Shown piece after piece: positions 8,314-17,550 of a DNA stretch of 64,000 nt. Each line of letters begins with the position of its first letter. Positions within the stretch are counted from its first letter, which is position 1. Under the pieces are notes generated by a model, which was given only the letters and a program-made list of their open reading frames with translations, was not told the origin of the DNA and did no database searches. This stretch comes from Nocardia brasiliensis (GTDB lineage Bacteria > Actinomycetota > Actinomycetes > Mycobacteriales > Mycobacteriaceae), in contig NZ_CP046171.1 in NCBI RefSeq assembly GCF_011801125.1, forward strand, positions 868,001-932,000, read 5' to 3'. The position numbers were made by a program, and so were the translations under genes.

Positions 8314-9183
8314 TCATGAAGGTTTGACTCCGACGGCGATGATGTAGTCGGCCCAGGGGCCCCAGAGGGCGAGACCTGGGCGGCTGAAGGCGAGGCGGAG
8401 GGCGGGGTTGACCCGGCGCATGTCGGGGTCGCGGAGGCGCTTGCTGAGGTAGTCGGCGAGTGGGGTGTAGACGTGGCGGCGGATGGAGTAGGTGACGACG
8501 TCGGTGAAGCCCGCGGCGCGCAGGGCGCGGCGGTAGCGGTGGATGTCGAAGACATCGCGGTCGCCGAGGTTCATGACGGTGGCGCGGGGCACGATGTCGG
8601 CGGTGACGAGCGTGCCGCCGGGGCGCAGGACGCGGTGGGCTTCGTCGAAGAACCTGGTGTACGAGGGGAAGTGGAACGCCGATTCGAGGGCGGTGACTTT
8701 GGTGCACGACTCGTCGTCGCGGGGAAGGTCGACCGCGGAGCCGTATTCGTACCGGATGCGGTGCGCCAGGCCGAGTTCGGCGGCTCGCCTGCTCGCGATC
8801 TCGATCTGTTCGACCGCGATGTTCATGCCGATGATCTGTTTCGGGCCGAATTCGCGCGCCCACAGGAAGTCCTGGTCGCCGTAGCCGAAGCCGACGTCGA
8901 GCTGGATGTCGTCGGGGCCGAGCCCGGCCTCGCGCCCGACCAGGCGCGCCAGGTCGCGGCTTGCTTCGTCGAGGGTGGCCGGATTGTCGCGCCAGTAGCC
9001 GAGATTGATGAACAGCGAGTCCTCGCCGAACAGGTTCTGCGGGCCGACCACGTCGTACACCCGGCCCACCCGCTGGCCGGACGGGAGCAGCGGCACCTTC
9101 GCCCACTCGTAGCATTCGCGGGCCCAGCGCAGCGATCGGGTGCCGAGGTCCTCGACCGGAATGTCGGCGGTGGTCAGCGTCAT
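8314..9183 (-). CDS. Class I SAM-dependent methyltransferase
   Basis: A 289-residue enzyme, starting at the ATG at 9183 with GGGAGG at ideal spacing. Motif I is LDVGFGYGDQDFLW (SAM-binding glycine loop). It is followed by motif II acidic residues near IGMNIAVEQIEIA, then YGSAVDLP and the post-motif region LRPGGTLVTADIVPR. The architecture resembles small-molecule C-/O-methyltransferases acting in secondary or lipid metabolism; the substrate is unknown. The open frame continues upstream without a stop into a relic of an S41 peptidase, which is not part of this enzyme. The gene lies between the tRNA-Arg and that relic. Confidence 0.87.
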   Translation of the reverse strand: MTLTTADIPVEDLGTRSLRWARECYEWAKVPLLPSGQRVGRVYDVVGPQNLFGEDSLFINLGYWRDNPATLDEASRDLARLVGREAGLGPDDIQLDVGFGYGDQDFLWAREFGPKQIIGMNIAVEQIEIASRRAAELGLAHRIRYEYGSAVDLPRDDESCTKVTALESAFHFPSYTRFFDEAHRVLRPGGTLVTADIVPRATVMNLGDRDVFDIHRYRRALRAAGFTDVVTYSIRRHVYTPLADYLSKRLRDPDMRRVNPALRLAFSRPGLALWGPWADYIIAVGVKPS

Positions 9184-9842
9184 GGGGCCTCCCGAGTGTC
9201 GTCGGTGGATGCCGACACCTGACAGTCTGAGACAGTTGGTGGGAGTCGTCAACAGGCCGACGTGGGATCGGCCCAGCCGACGCAGTGCGCGATCGAAGGC
9301 GGAGTCGCGGTTCTGCGTGAACTCCTCCTCGGTGAAGACGGGCTCGCTCAGCTCAGGTGGAATGCCGACGCCGTCGAACGCGCGGCCGTCGGAGGTCGGG
9401 AATTGCTCGTTGGGCAGGCCGAACCACCACTGCGCGTACCTGGCGCCTGGCAGCTTGCGCCGCGTGACGTCGGAGCAGACGCCCTGGGCAGGCTGGTCGA
9501 TTCTCGTTGTGCGCGAAGGGAATTCGAGCATCGCCTGGGTGAAGGTCGCGCTCGCGCTGACGGTGGAGCCGGCGGTGAGGAGGGTGATCGGGCGGGTGAA
9601 GGCGTTGCGCGCGGGTGCCACGCGCAGTGGCTGCGGCCCGGGCGTGCGTGTCTTCTTCGTGTAGGCGAATACGGGTGATCGCTGAGGCTGGAGGCCGAGG
9701 CTGTCGGAGCCACCGCCGTTGAGGCACGGATCGAGGACCAATCCGCGTAGCCGAGCGAGCCGTTGCGGGGTGAAGATCGCTTCGCGGCGGCCCGGCGCAA
9801 CCGTGCAGGCAGTGTCAGTGGGTGTGAGCAGCTCTGCCGGTG
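9184..9842 (-). pseudogene. S41-family (tail-specific protease-like) peptidase, C-terminal relic
   Basis: Minus-strand reading gives the C-terminal half of an S41 peptidase. The strand leading to LVLDPCLNGGGSDSLGL corresponds to the usual 'LDLRxNGGG'. Next comes TRPITLLTAGSTVSASATF with the Ser of the catalytic dyad region. RIDQPAQGVCSDV, FGLPNEQFPTSDGRAFDGVG and PVFTEEEFTQNRDSAFDRAL complete the domain. The N-terminal half is absent, because the next gene upstream ends at 9843. There is no stop between the relic (homology ends about 9270) and the methyltransferase ATG at 9183, so the two share one continuous frame. Confidence 0.75.
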
Positions 9843-10673
9843 TCAGAACCCGCCGTCGAATCCGCCACCATCGAATCCACCCCAGTCGAACCCGCCGCCG
9901 TCGAATCCGCCGTCGAATCCGCCTGCGTCGCCGCCGTATTCGGCCCCGGCGTCATAGTCGGCGTCCTGGTATCCGCCCTGGTCGAGGTTGCCGCCGGCCG
10001 CCAACCCGTCCTGGTATCCGTCCCCATACCCACTCTCGAATCCCTGTGCGCCGTAACCGATTCCCGACATCCCGGAGAACAGTGACGAGAACAGCAGTGC
10101 CGATCCGAGGCCCCACGCCCCGCCGACCAGCGCGGGCTTCCACCACGGCTCGGAGTACCAGCCCGCGGGGACCGGTCGGCCGGCGACCTTGCCGCCGGGA
10201 AAGTAGTTGGGCGTCGCCGCGGACGGGTTGGGCGAGGCCGCGATCTCCCGGCCTTCGTGTTCGATGACCCGGTTCTCGCTGACTTTGCCTGCCGCGTCCT
10301 GCCCGTCGAGGGTGGGGATGGCCGGGCCGGGGTCCATGCCCATCGCGCTGCGCGCGGCCTGGGTGTAGTACAACCCCTCCAGTGCCGTCTGCTTCGCCAG
10401 CCGCGCCTGTGCGGGCGTGCGCGCTTGATCGAGTTGCGACCCGGCGGCGAGATGCCGCTCGGACGCATCGACGAGTGCCTGTTTCGCGGCATCGTTGGTG
10501 CCGCTCAGGTTGTAGATCTGCCCGCCGAGCCGTTCGTTGACCTGGCGGGCGTCGGCCAGCGCGTCGGCGAGCGCGGTCGCCGCCCGTTGTTTGCTCTGCC
10601 GGGCCTGGACGAGGATCAGCGCGCCCACCGCCACGATCACCACGGCGATCAGTAGCCAAAACACGGTGCGCAC
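9843..10673 (-). CDS. Membrane-anchored protein with Gly/Asp/Phe-rich repetitive tail
   Basis: 276 residues. Residues 1-24 are one hydrophobic helix (VFWLLIAVVIVAVGALILV), probably a membrane anchor. Residues about 25-110 are Ala/Gln/Lys-rich and helical. A Pro-rich linker and a second hydrophobic Gly-rich stretch (ALVGGAWGLGSALLFSSLFSG, about 180-200) follow. From about 225 on the tail is an imperfect repeat built on GGFDGG. This layout resembles actinobacterial proteins annotated as DUF1542, but I am not certain of that family. The role is unknown; it looks like a surface or scaffold protein. It stands 75 bases from the monooxygenase gene, on the same strand. Confidence 0.75.
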   Translation of the reverse strand: MRTVFWLLIAVVIVAVGALILVQARQSKQRAATALADALADARQVNERLGGQIYNLSGTNDAAKQALVDASERHLAAGSQLDQARTPAQARLAKQTALEGLYYTQAARSAMGMDPGPAIPTLDGQDAAGKVSENRVIEHEGREIAASPNPSAATPNYFPGGKVAGRPVPAGWYSEPWWKPALVGGAWGLGSALLFSSLFSGMSGIGYGAQGFESGYGDGYQDGLAAGGNLDQGGYQDADYDAGAEYGGDAGGFDGGFDGGGFDWGGFDGGGFDGGF

Positions 10674-10748
10674 CTCTTCCGTAGCCGGTCCCGAATACCG
10701 TCCAGTTTACTGGGCGATTGCTGAGATCCGGCTGAGCGGCGATCGCCG

Positions 10749-12218
10749 CTAGCGCACCGCCGTGGCCTGTGCCTCGTCGTAGTCGGCTAGGTCGAAAGTC
10801 CTTGTCTTCCAGCGATACAGCACGGTGGCGCCGGGCCAGTTGTTGGTGATCCGGCCTGCCGCGTTGCGATACCAGCTGGAACAGAAGTTCCAGGGCGTGT
10901 CCTTCAGCCGCCGTTGCAACCAGTCGTCCCAGTCCTGCTCGGTGCTCGCGCGCGCCGCGAGATACCGGCCGGGCCGGTCGGTGAGGTATGCCACCACCTG
11001 GCGGATGTAGCGGGCCTGGGATTCGAGCATGTAGATGATCGAGCCGGAGCCGACGTTGGTGTTCGGCCCGTACATCATGAACAGATTCGGGAAGTGCGGC
11101 ACGGACAGTCCGAGGAAGGCGCGTGCGCCCGCGTCGCCCCAGACGTCGGTCAGCTTGCGCCCGCCTACACCGTAGATGTTCATCGGCGCCAGGAACTCGG
11201 TTCCCTTGAAGCCGGTGCCGAAGATGATGACATCGACCTCGTGCTCGACGCCGTCGGCGGTCCGGATGCCGGTCGGCGTGATCGCCTCGATCGCGGTGGT
11301 CTCCACCGTGACGTTCGGTTCGGCCAGCGCGGGAAAGTATTCGTTGGAGAACAGGCCGCGCTTGCAGCCCGCCGCGTAATCGGGGGTCAGCTTCGCGCGC
11401 AGCTCGGGGTCGGGGACCTGCCGTTCCCGGTGCCGATCGGCCAGCGCGATCACCGGTGTCTTCATGCCGGGGATGTCGGTCAGCGCCAGCGCCAGGACCT
11501 CGAACAGCGACCAGATCGCGAACCGCTCGGCCAGCCGGGTCGGCGGCAGGTACTTGAACATCGCCTTGTGCGCGCCGCTGTACTCGGTGTCGAACTTGGG
11601 CAGCACCCACGCCGCCGAACGCTGGAACAGCGTGAGGTGCGCCGCGGCGGGCTGAATGCGCGGAATGTATTGGATCGCACTGGCTCCCGTGCCGATGCAG
11701 GCGATCCGTTTGCCGGTCAGATCGACGCTGTGGTCCCACAGTGCCGAATGGAACGCGGGACCGGCGAAGGTATCGATGCCCGGAATGTTGGGCATCGCGG
11801 GCCGGGAGAGCTGGCCGACGGCGGGCACGAAGACATCCGCGGTGTACTCCTCGCCCGCGGCCGTGCTGATCCGCCACTGGCCGCTCGACTCGTCGAACTC
11901 GGCGTCGGTCACCTCGGTGCCGAAACGGATGAACCGGGTCAGCTCGTATTTCTCGGCGACACCACGCATGTACGCATGGATGTCGCGCTGCTCGGAGAAG
12001 CGGCGCGGCCAATCCGATTTCGGCTCGAACGACCACGAGTACAGCGGCGACGGCACATCACAGGCGGCGCCCGGATACGTGTTCTCCCGCCAGACGCCGC
12101 CCAGATCCGCGGCCCGTTCCAGGATGGTGAAGCTGTCCACCCCGGCCCGCCGCAGCTCCAGAGCCAGGCCGAGCCCCGCGAACCCGGCCCCGATGATGAT
12201 GATGGACGGCGTCTTCAT
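10749..12218 (-). CDS. Flavin-containing monooxygenase, Baeyer-Villiger type
   Basis: 489 residues, full length. The FAD-binding Rossmann motif GAGFAGLGLAL is at residues 10-20. The Baeyer-Villiger fingerprint (F-x-G-x-x-x-H-x-x-x-W) is seen as FAGPAFHSALW at 151-161. The NADPH-binding GTGASA follows at about 175-180, and a late FGTGFKGTEF segment completes the fold. Such enzymes insert oxygen next to a ketone, or oxidise N/S, using FAD, NADPH and O2 in the cytosol. The ketone substrate is not predictable. The adjacent acyl-CoA dehydrogenase on the same strand suggests lipid or xenobiotic catabolism, but the 81-base gap leaves operon membership open. Confidence 0.9.
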   Translation of the reverse strand: MKTPSIIIIGAGFAGLGLALELRRAGVDSFTILERAADLGGVWRENTYPGAACDVPSPLYSWSFEPKSDWPRRFSEQRDIHAYMRGVAEKYELTRFIRFGTEVTDAEFDESSGQWRISTAAGEEYTADVFVPAVGQLSRPAMPNIPGIDTFAGPAFHSALWDHSVDLTGKRIACIGTGASAIQYIPRIQPAAAHLTLFQRSAAWVLPKFDTEYSGAHKAMFKYLPPTRLAERFAIWSLFEVLALALTDIPGMKTPVIALADRHRERQVPDPELRAKLTPDYAAGCKRGLFSNEYFPALAEPNVTVETTAIEAITPTGIRTADGVEHEVDVIIFGTGFKGTEFLAPMNIYGVGGRKLTDVWGDAGARAFLGLSVPHFPNLFMMYGPNTNVGSGSIIYMLESQARYIRQVVAYLTDRPGRYLAARASTEQDWDDWLQRRLKDTPWNFCSSWYRNAAGRITNNWPGATVLYRWKTRTFDLADYDEAQATAVR

Positions 12219-12299
12219 ATCCCGAGCGTATGACCCGAACCCGCAGGTCCGAAGAGATCCCCGGTCAAGGAATCAACATTTTCGGCCACGTTTGCGGGA

Positions 12300-13442
12300 T
12301 CAGCTGCCCGCGAGTTGGCGGGCGATGACCAGGCGCTGGATCTGGTTGGTGCCTTCGAAGATCTGCATGACCTTGGCTTCGCGCATGTAGCGCTCGACGG
12401 GGAAGTCCTGGGTGTAGCCGTAGCCGCCGAAGACCTGGACGGCGTCGGTGGTGACCTTCATGGCGGCGTCGGTGGCGACCAGTTTCGCGACGCTGGCCTG
12501 CCTGGAGTAGGGGAGTCCGGCGTCGCGGCGGCGGGCCGCGTCGAGGTAGGTGGCGCGGGCCGAGTCGACGGCGGCGGCCATGTCGGCGAGCACGAAGCCG
12601 AGGCCCTGATGGTCGATGATGTGGCGGCCGAAGGCTTCCCGTTCCTTGGCGTAGGCGACCGCGTCGTCGAGCGCGCGTTGCGCCAAACCCGTTGCCACGG
12701 CGGCGATGCCGAGCCGTCCGGAATCCAGTGCGCTGAAGGCGATCGAAAGTCCTTGTCCCTCTTCGCCGATCAGGCGCTCTGCAGGGAGGAAGGCGTCGTC
12801 GTATGCGGCGGTGGTGGTCGGCACGGCGCGCAGACCCATCTTCTCCTCGGGCTTGCCGAAGCTCAGGCCCTCGGTGTCGCGCGGCACCAGGAAGCACGAG
12901 ATGCCGCGCGATCCTTCGCCGGTCCGTGCGAACAGGGTGTAGAAATCGGCCTTGCCGCCGTTGGTGATCCAGGCCTTCGCGCCGTTGATCCGGTAGCCGC
13001 CATCGACTTTCGTGGCGCGGCAGCGCAGCGCGGCCGCGTCGGAGCCGGCGTGCGGCTCGGAAAGGCTGTAGGCGCCGATGGTTTCGCCGGACAGCATGTG
13101 CGCCAGCCACTGCTGTTGCTGTGCTTCGGTGCCGAAGGTGAACAGCGGATGGCAGGACAGACTGTGCACGCTCACCGCAACGGCGACCGCGGCCCAGCGG
13201 GCCGCGAGTTCCTCCAGCACTTGCAGATACACCTCGTAGGGCTGGGCACCGCCACCGAACTGCTCGGGATACGGCAGACTGAGCAGACCGGCCGCGCCGA
13301 GTGCGGGAAAGACGCCGTCGGGAAACGTTCCCGTCTTCTCGCACTCGACCACTCGAGGCTCGAGCACCTTGTCGGCGATATCGCGGGTCAGCTCGAGCAG
13401 GTCCCGAGCCTCGGACGTCGGCAGCATTCGATCCACTGGCAT
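12300..13442 (-). CDS. Acyl-CoA dehydrogenase
   Basis: A flavoenzyme that desaturates acyl-CoA at the alpha-beta bond. I start it at the ATG at 13442 (MPVDRMLPTSEARDLLELTR), giving 380 residues, the usual family length; a longer open frame upstream would overlap the divergent esterase. Visible: YSLSEPHAGSDAAALRC (signature 1, FAD/substrate loop), WITNGGKADFYTLFAR, and the C-terminal signature YGYTQDFPVERYMREAKVMQ followed by IFEGTNQIQ with the catalytic Glu. It shares a gap of only 40 bases with the divergent esterase, so the two promoters overlap. Chain-length preference is unknown. Confidence 0.93.
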   Translation of the reverse strand: MPVDRMLPTSEARDLLELTRDIADKVLEPRVVECEKTGTFPDGVFPALGAAGLLSLPYPEQFGGGAQPYEVYLQVLEELAARWAAVAVAVSVHSLSCHPLFTFGTEAQQQQWLAHMLSGETIGAYSLSEPHAGSDAAALRCRATKVDGGYRINGAKAWITNGGKADFYTLFARTGEGSRGISCFLVPRDTEGLSFGKPEEKMGLRAVPTTTAAYDDAFLPAERLIGEEGQGLSIAFSALDSGRLGIAAVATGLAQRALDDAVAYAKEREAFGRHIIDHQGLGFVLADMAAAVDSARATYLDAARRRDAGLPYSRQASVAKLVATDAAMKVTTDAVQVFGGYGYTQDFPVERYMREAKVMQIFEGTNQIQRLVIARQLAGS

Positions 13443-13482
13443 GCCCACTACGCTAACGCCAGATCGGCCGGAAGGAACTCCG

Positions 13483-14445
13483 ATGGTGCGCGGTGCTCGA
13501 CGCGGCACGCTGTCGCTCGTACTGGGTGCCCTGCTCGCGCTGGGGATGCCGTTCCTGGTCGCCGGAGCTCCGGCCGCACCGGCCGCGCCCGCGGAGCGGA
13601 GCTTCACCACCGCGGCGGGCACGCGTGACTACTACCTGCACGTGCCACCGGGGGATACGGCGGGCAAGCCGCTGATGATCTACCTGCACGGCTGCACCGA
13701 TCCGCGCGGCCAGCTGGTCGACACCGGGTTCTCATTGACCCGGCTGGCGGACGAACTCGGGTTCGTGCTGGCCTACCCGGTCCAGACCGCGGCGGCCAAC
13801 GAGCGGTACTGCTGGAACTGGTTCGATCCGGCGAATCAAGCGCGGGGACAGGGCGAATCGTCGATCATCGCTGACCTCACCACCGCGCTCGTCGCGGAGT
13901 TCGGGCTGGATCGCGCGCGGGTGTACGTCGGCGGCTACTCCGCGGGCGGCGCGATGTCCACGGTGCTGGCGGCCGGCTATCCGGACCGCTACGCCGCGAT
14001 CGCGCCGATGGCGGGCGGGCCCTACGGCATCGACCTGACGACGTTCGCCGCAGATCTGAGCGGCACCTCGATCGTCGACGCGATGGGTCCGCGCGCCCGG
14101 CCGGTGCCCGGATTCTTCCTGCAGGACTTGGCCGATCAAACCAGCCTGTATCCGATCGGGCGGGCCAACCTGACGCAGTGGCTCGGCGCCTACGAACGAG
14201 CGGGCGACGTGGCGGTGCCCGCGGTGCCGAGCGTGGTCACCGCGACCGCGGCTCCGGTGCCGACCACGATCGAGCGCTACGTCGCGGGGGAATGCCTGCT
14301 CGCGGAATTCCACACGCCGATCGGGCCCGACCACATCGGCGGAGGTTTGCTGATGCAGTCTTCCCGCGGTCTCGACCTGCAGCGAAGCCTGATGAGTTTC
14401 CTGCTGGCGCACCGGCTCGGTGGTCCGCGTCAGGCGTGCGGCTGA
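13483..14445 (+). CDS. Secreted PHB-depolymerase-like / LpqC-type esterase
   Basis: 320 residues from the ATG at 13483, preceded by GAAGGAA. The first ~38 residues are a signal peptide (RRGTLSLVLGALLALGMPFL, cleavage near GAPAAPA). The mature protein is an alpha/beta hydrolase of the PHB depolymerase/feruloyl esterase kind. The oxyanion-hole region is MIYLHGCTDP, the nucleophile is Ser153 in VGGYSAGGAMS, and the catalytic His is probably in FHTPIGPDHIGG near the end. Substrate could be polyester, aryl ester or cell-envelope lipid. It is divergent from the acyl-CoA dehydrogenase. Confidence 0.87.
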   Translation: MVRGARRGTLSLVLGALLALGMPFLVAGAPAAPAAPAERSFTTAAGTRDYYLHVPPGDTAGKPLMIYLHGCTDPRGQLVDTGFSLTRLADELGFVLAYPVQTAAANERYCWNWFDPANQARGQGESSIIADLTTALVAEFGLDRARVYVGGYSAGGAMSTVLAAGYPDRYAAIAPMAGGPYGIDLTTFAADLSGTSIVDAMGPRARPVPGFFLQDLADQTSLYPIGRANLTQWLGAYERAGDVAVPAVPSVVTATAAPVPTTIERYVAGECLLAEFHTPIGPDHIGGGLLMQSSRGLDLQRSLMSFLLAHRLGGPRQACG

Positions 14446-14945
14446 GCAAAACCGCAGGAAACGGGCATAGTCGACCGGTCGGCCCGCGATGCACGTGCAG
14501 ATGAACGCACATCGCGGTGGCGGGTACTCGCCTGCGCGTCAAGCTCATTCATGCAGGTCACAGGCGTTGTCGCCGGAGTGCGGACGGCGGCTCGTCGAGA
14601 CAGATTGTCTCGGTAGGGTGTTATTCGGCCGGTCGCCTGGCGCACCAGCGCCATAGCGACTAAACAGTTATCGGTTCGACAGGGGACGGACCGGCATGTC
14701 GGCGGCCACGCAGGGGGTGTCGCCGCCATTCCGGTCCGGTGGGGGCAATCTCACCCGTGGGCTCGCCGCTCGTGCACGCCTACCCCGCGCACGCCGGCTG
14801 AGCGCCGCCGTGACCTGCCGACAGTGCGGGCGGGCGCCGTCGGATTCGTCTCCCGAGCACATTCCTGATGAGGGCTGCCCTCCGACGTTTACTCTTGGGT
14901 AGCATGCGCGATGTGATGCGGCTCATGGTCGGAATTGGGTGAACC
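14446..14945. other. Intergenic region with a palindrome
   Basis: 500 bases between the esterase and the broken serine hydrolase. Open frames here look like chance. The one clear structure is the 17-bp inverted repeat CGAGACAGATTGTCTCG at 14596-14612, listed separately. No terminator with a T-run and no RNA gene seen. Confidence 0.45.
14596..14612. promoter_or_regulatory. Inverted repeat, candidate operator
   Basis: CGAGACA-GAT-TGTCTCG, a perfect 7-bp palindrome around 3 bases, extended by a T-G pair. Size and symmetry fit a dimeric regulator site. There is no regulator gene beside it, so the partner is unknown. Confidence 0.35.
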
Positions 14946-15740
14946 ATGCTGACGCGTGTCCGGAACCTGCCGAAACTGCCTGACCTGCTCCATCGGAGTC
15001 GGACCCCGGACGAACTCGAGTCGGTGGCGACCATCGGCGCGGAGGCCGACCCCGGTGATCTCGGCCTGCCGCCCGACTGCTCGGAGCGGATCTGGCGGCG
15101 GATGCGGCTGGTCTACCGCAGCGGCGTGCATCCGGCCATCCAGGTCTGTGTGCGCAGGCACGGCACGGTCGTGTTCGATCGGGCACACGGCAACGGACCC
15201 GACGACGCGCCGGAAACACCCAAGGTGCTCGCCACGCCGAGCACGCCGTTCGTCACCTATTCGGCATCGGAGGGCGTCACCGCGTTCGTCGTGCACTTGC
15301 TTGTAGAACGCGGCCTGATCGACCTGCCCGCGCCGGTGTGCCGCGACATCCCCGAATACGGTTGCCACGGTAAGGAATCCATCACCATCGGGCAGGTGCT
15401 CGCACATCGTTCCGGGGTGGCGAACCTGCCGCGCGAGGCGCTGACGGCCGAGCCCGTCGAAATCGGCAACGACCCCGCCTATCTCGGGCTCGTCGCACCG
15501 TCGGCGAACGTGGTCAGCACCGCGAACGAGCTCTCCCGCTGCTACGAGATCTTCCGCCGCGGTGGCGAACTCGACGGTGTCCGGGTGCTGCGCCCGGAAA
15601 CGATCGCGGCGGCGCTGGCTCCGCAATCACGGATCGAGCCCGACCTCTCGCTCGGCATGAACTTCGGCTTCGGGTACGGCCCGATGCTCGGCGGGCGGGT
15701 GGTGAGCCTGTACGGGCCCGATACCCGGCGCAGGTCGCGT
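14946..15740 (+). pseudogene. Beta-lactamase-family serine hydrolase/esterase, degenerate
   Basis: The N-terminal part is well conserved with EstB/LipE-type serine hydrolases: VRRHGTVVFDRAHG, then SASEGVTAFVVHLLVERG, then GQVLAHRSGVANLP. Three faults are visible. The catalytic S-x-x-K is S-A-S-E, so the general-base Lys is gone. Between LPREALTAEPVEI and NDPAYLG an in-frame deletion has removed about 90-100 residues, including the segment with the catalytic Tyr. After VVSLYGPDT the frame is lost and the remaining codons (to 15902) are not homologous. I read it as a pseudogene whose tail overlaps the ligase start. Family lengths are from memory (about 400 residues). Confidence 0.72.
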
Positions 15741-15895
15741 CCAACTGATCTCGCGAGGACATGGGTAGCTCGCCGGGGACGGACTAATTCCAAAGACAAC
15801 ACGACCGCCGGCCGCCGACGTAACTACCGTGGCGCTCGAATCCGGCCTGAATTCGCGGAGAGGCGGAACAGGTCACTGAAGAAGAAGGAGTTCCG

Positions 15896-17533
15896 ATGTT
15901 GAGCACTATGCAGGACGAGCCTTTGTCGCTGGCGACGTTGCTGCGCTACGCATCGACGTTTGTCGGCGAGTCGACCGTGTCCACCTGGACCGGTACGGGC
16001 GTGCGCACCATGACCTATCGCGAACTCGGCGCGCAGGCGGCGCGGCTGGCCAACGCGCTGCGCGGGCTCGGCATCGGCATCGGCGATCGCGTCGGCACCT
16101 TCATGTGGAACAACAACGAGCACATGGTCGCCTACATCGCGGCGCCCGCGATGGGCGCGGTGCTGCACGCGCTCAACATCCGGTTGTTCCCCGACCAGCT
16201 CGTCTTCGTGGCCAATCACGCCGAGGACAAGGTGGTGCTCGTCGACGGCACCCTGGTGCCGATGTTCGCCCAGTATCTGCCGAACCTGAAGACAGTGCGC
16301 CACGTCATCGTGGTGAACGGCGACGCGTCGACGCTGGCCGCCCCGGACGGCGTGCAGGTGCACTCCTACACCGAACTCCTTGCCGGACAACCCGATACCT
16401 ACGACTTCCCGGTGATCGACGAACGCTCCGCCGCCGCGATGTGTTACACCTCGGGCACCACCGGCGACCCGAAGGGCGTGGTCTACTCGCATCGTTCCAA
16501 CTGGCTGCATGCCATGCAGGTGTGCTCGCCGAGCGGAATGGGCTTCTCCGGCAACGACACCGTGCTCGCCATCGTGCCGCTGTTCCACGCCAACGCCTGG
16601 GGCATTCCGTACGCGGCGCTGATGTCGGGCGCGAATGTGCTGATGCCCGACCGCTTCCTGCAACCGGGCCCGCTGCTGGAGATGATGGCCGACCAGCGGC
16701 CGACCTTCGCCGCCGCGGTGCCGACCATCTGGGGCGGGGTGCTGGCCGGTCTCGCCGCGCACCCGCAGGACATCACGCACCTGCGCACCGCTGTGGTCGG
16801 CGGCTCGGCCGTGCCGCCGTCGATGATGCGGGCGTTCGAGGAGAAGCACGGCGTGAAGATCCTGCACGCCTGGGGCATGACCGAGACCTCACCGCTCGGC
16901 AGCGTCGCGCACCCGCCGAGCGGCGCGACCGGCGAGCAGGCGTGGGAATACCGCTACACCCAGGGCAGGTTCCCGGCCAGCGTGCAGGCCAGGCTGGTCG
17001 GCGACGACGGCTCGGTACTGCCCAACGACGGCGTGGCGCTGGGCGAGGTGGAGGTTCGCGGCCCGTGGATCACCGGCTCGTACTACTCGCCGGACGGCGC
17101 GGTGATCGACCCGGACAAGTTCGACGACGGCTGGCTGCGCACCGGTGATGTCGGCCGGATCGGACCGGACGGCTATCTCACCCTGGTCGACCGCTCCAAG
17201 GACGTGATCAAGTCGGGCGGCGAATGGATTTCGTCGGTCGACCTGGAGAACGCCGTGATGGGCCACCCCGCGGTGGCCGAGGCGGCCGTGATCGGTGTGC
17301 CGGACGAGAAGTGGGACGAACGTCCCCTGGTCGCCATCGTGCTGGCCGAGGGGGCCGAGGTGAAGGCGGACGAACTGCGCGAGTTCCTGGCCGGCAAGTT
17401 CGCGAAATGGCAACTGCCGGAACGCTGGACGTTCATCGCGGAGGTGCCGAAGACCAGCGTCGGCAAGTTCGACAAGAAGCGCTTGCGCGCGCAGTACGCC
17501 GACGGCGACCTGACGGTCACCACCCTGTCCTGA
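15896..17533 (+). CDS. Long-chain fatty acyl-CoA ligase (FadD-type)
   Basis: 545 residues, ATG at 15896 with AAGGAG six bases upstream. It activates a fatty acid as acyl-AMP and transfers it to CoA. The AMP-binding P-loop CYTSGTTGDPKGVVYSH starts at residue 183. Further marks are GMTETSPLG (motif II), GWLRTGDVG with the AMP-ribose-binding Asp, the hinge region DRSKDVIKSGGEWIS, and the catalytic Lys in KTSVGKFDKKRLR. Substrate chain length is unknown. It is a plausible partner of the nearby acyl-CoA dehydrogenase. There is no evidence that it loads the NRPS line, whose first domain is an adenylation domain rather than a lipid-accepting C domain. Confidence 0.93.
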   Translation: MLSTMQDEPLSLATLLRYASTFVGESTVSTWTGTGVRTMTYRELGAQAARLANALRGLGIGIGDRVGTFMWNNNEHMVAYIAAPAMGAVLHALNIRLFPDQLVFVANHAEDKVVLVDGTLVPMFAQYLPNLKTVRHVIVVNGDASTLAAPDGVQVHSYTELLAGQPDTYDFPVIDERSAAAMCYTSGTTGDPKGVVYSHRSNWLHAMQVCSPSGMGFSGNDTVLAIVPLFHANAWGIPYAALMSGANVLMPDRFLQPGPLLEMMADQRPTFAAAVPTIWGGVLAGLAAHPQDITHLRTAVVGGSAVPPSMMRAFEEKHGVKILHAWGMTETSPLGSVAHPPSGATGEQAWEYRYTQGRFPASVQARLVGDDGSVLPNDGVALGEVEVRGPWITGSYYSPDGAVIDPDKFDDGWLRTGDVGRIGPDGYLTLVDRSKDVIKSGGEWISSVDLENAVMGHPAVAEAAVIGVPDEKWDERPLVAIVLAEGAEVKADELREFLAGKFAKWQLPERWTFIAEVPKTSVGKFDKKRLRAQYADGDLTVTTLS

Positions 17534-17550
17534 GCGCCGCGCACACTGCG

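Noticed and set aside
9843..9930. Tandem DNA repeats at the end of the Gly-rich gene as a CRISPR array
   Set aside because: They are in-frame degenerate codons for GGFDGG with no constant spacer length and no cas genes in the window.
13443..13622. Longer N-terminus for the acyl-CoA dehydrogenase
   Set aside because: It would overlap the start and signal peptide of the divergent esterase. The added residues are Arg/Ala/Pro-rich, and the 380-residue form has the normal family length.
15896..17533. Acyl-CoA ligase as the lipid-loading enzyme of the NRPS cluster
   Set aside because: It lies 4 kb away beyond unrelated genes, and the NRPS line starts with an A domain, not a starter C domain or acyl carrier.
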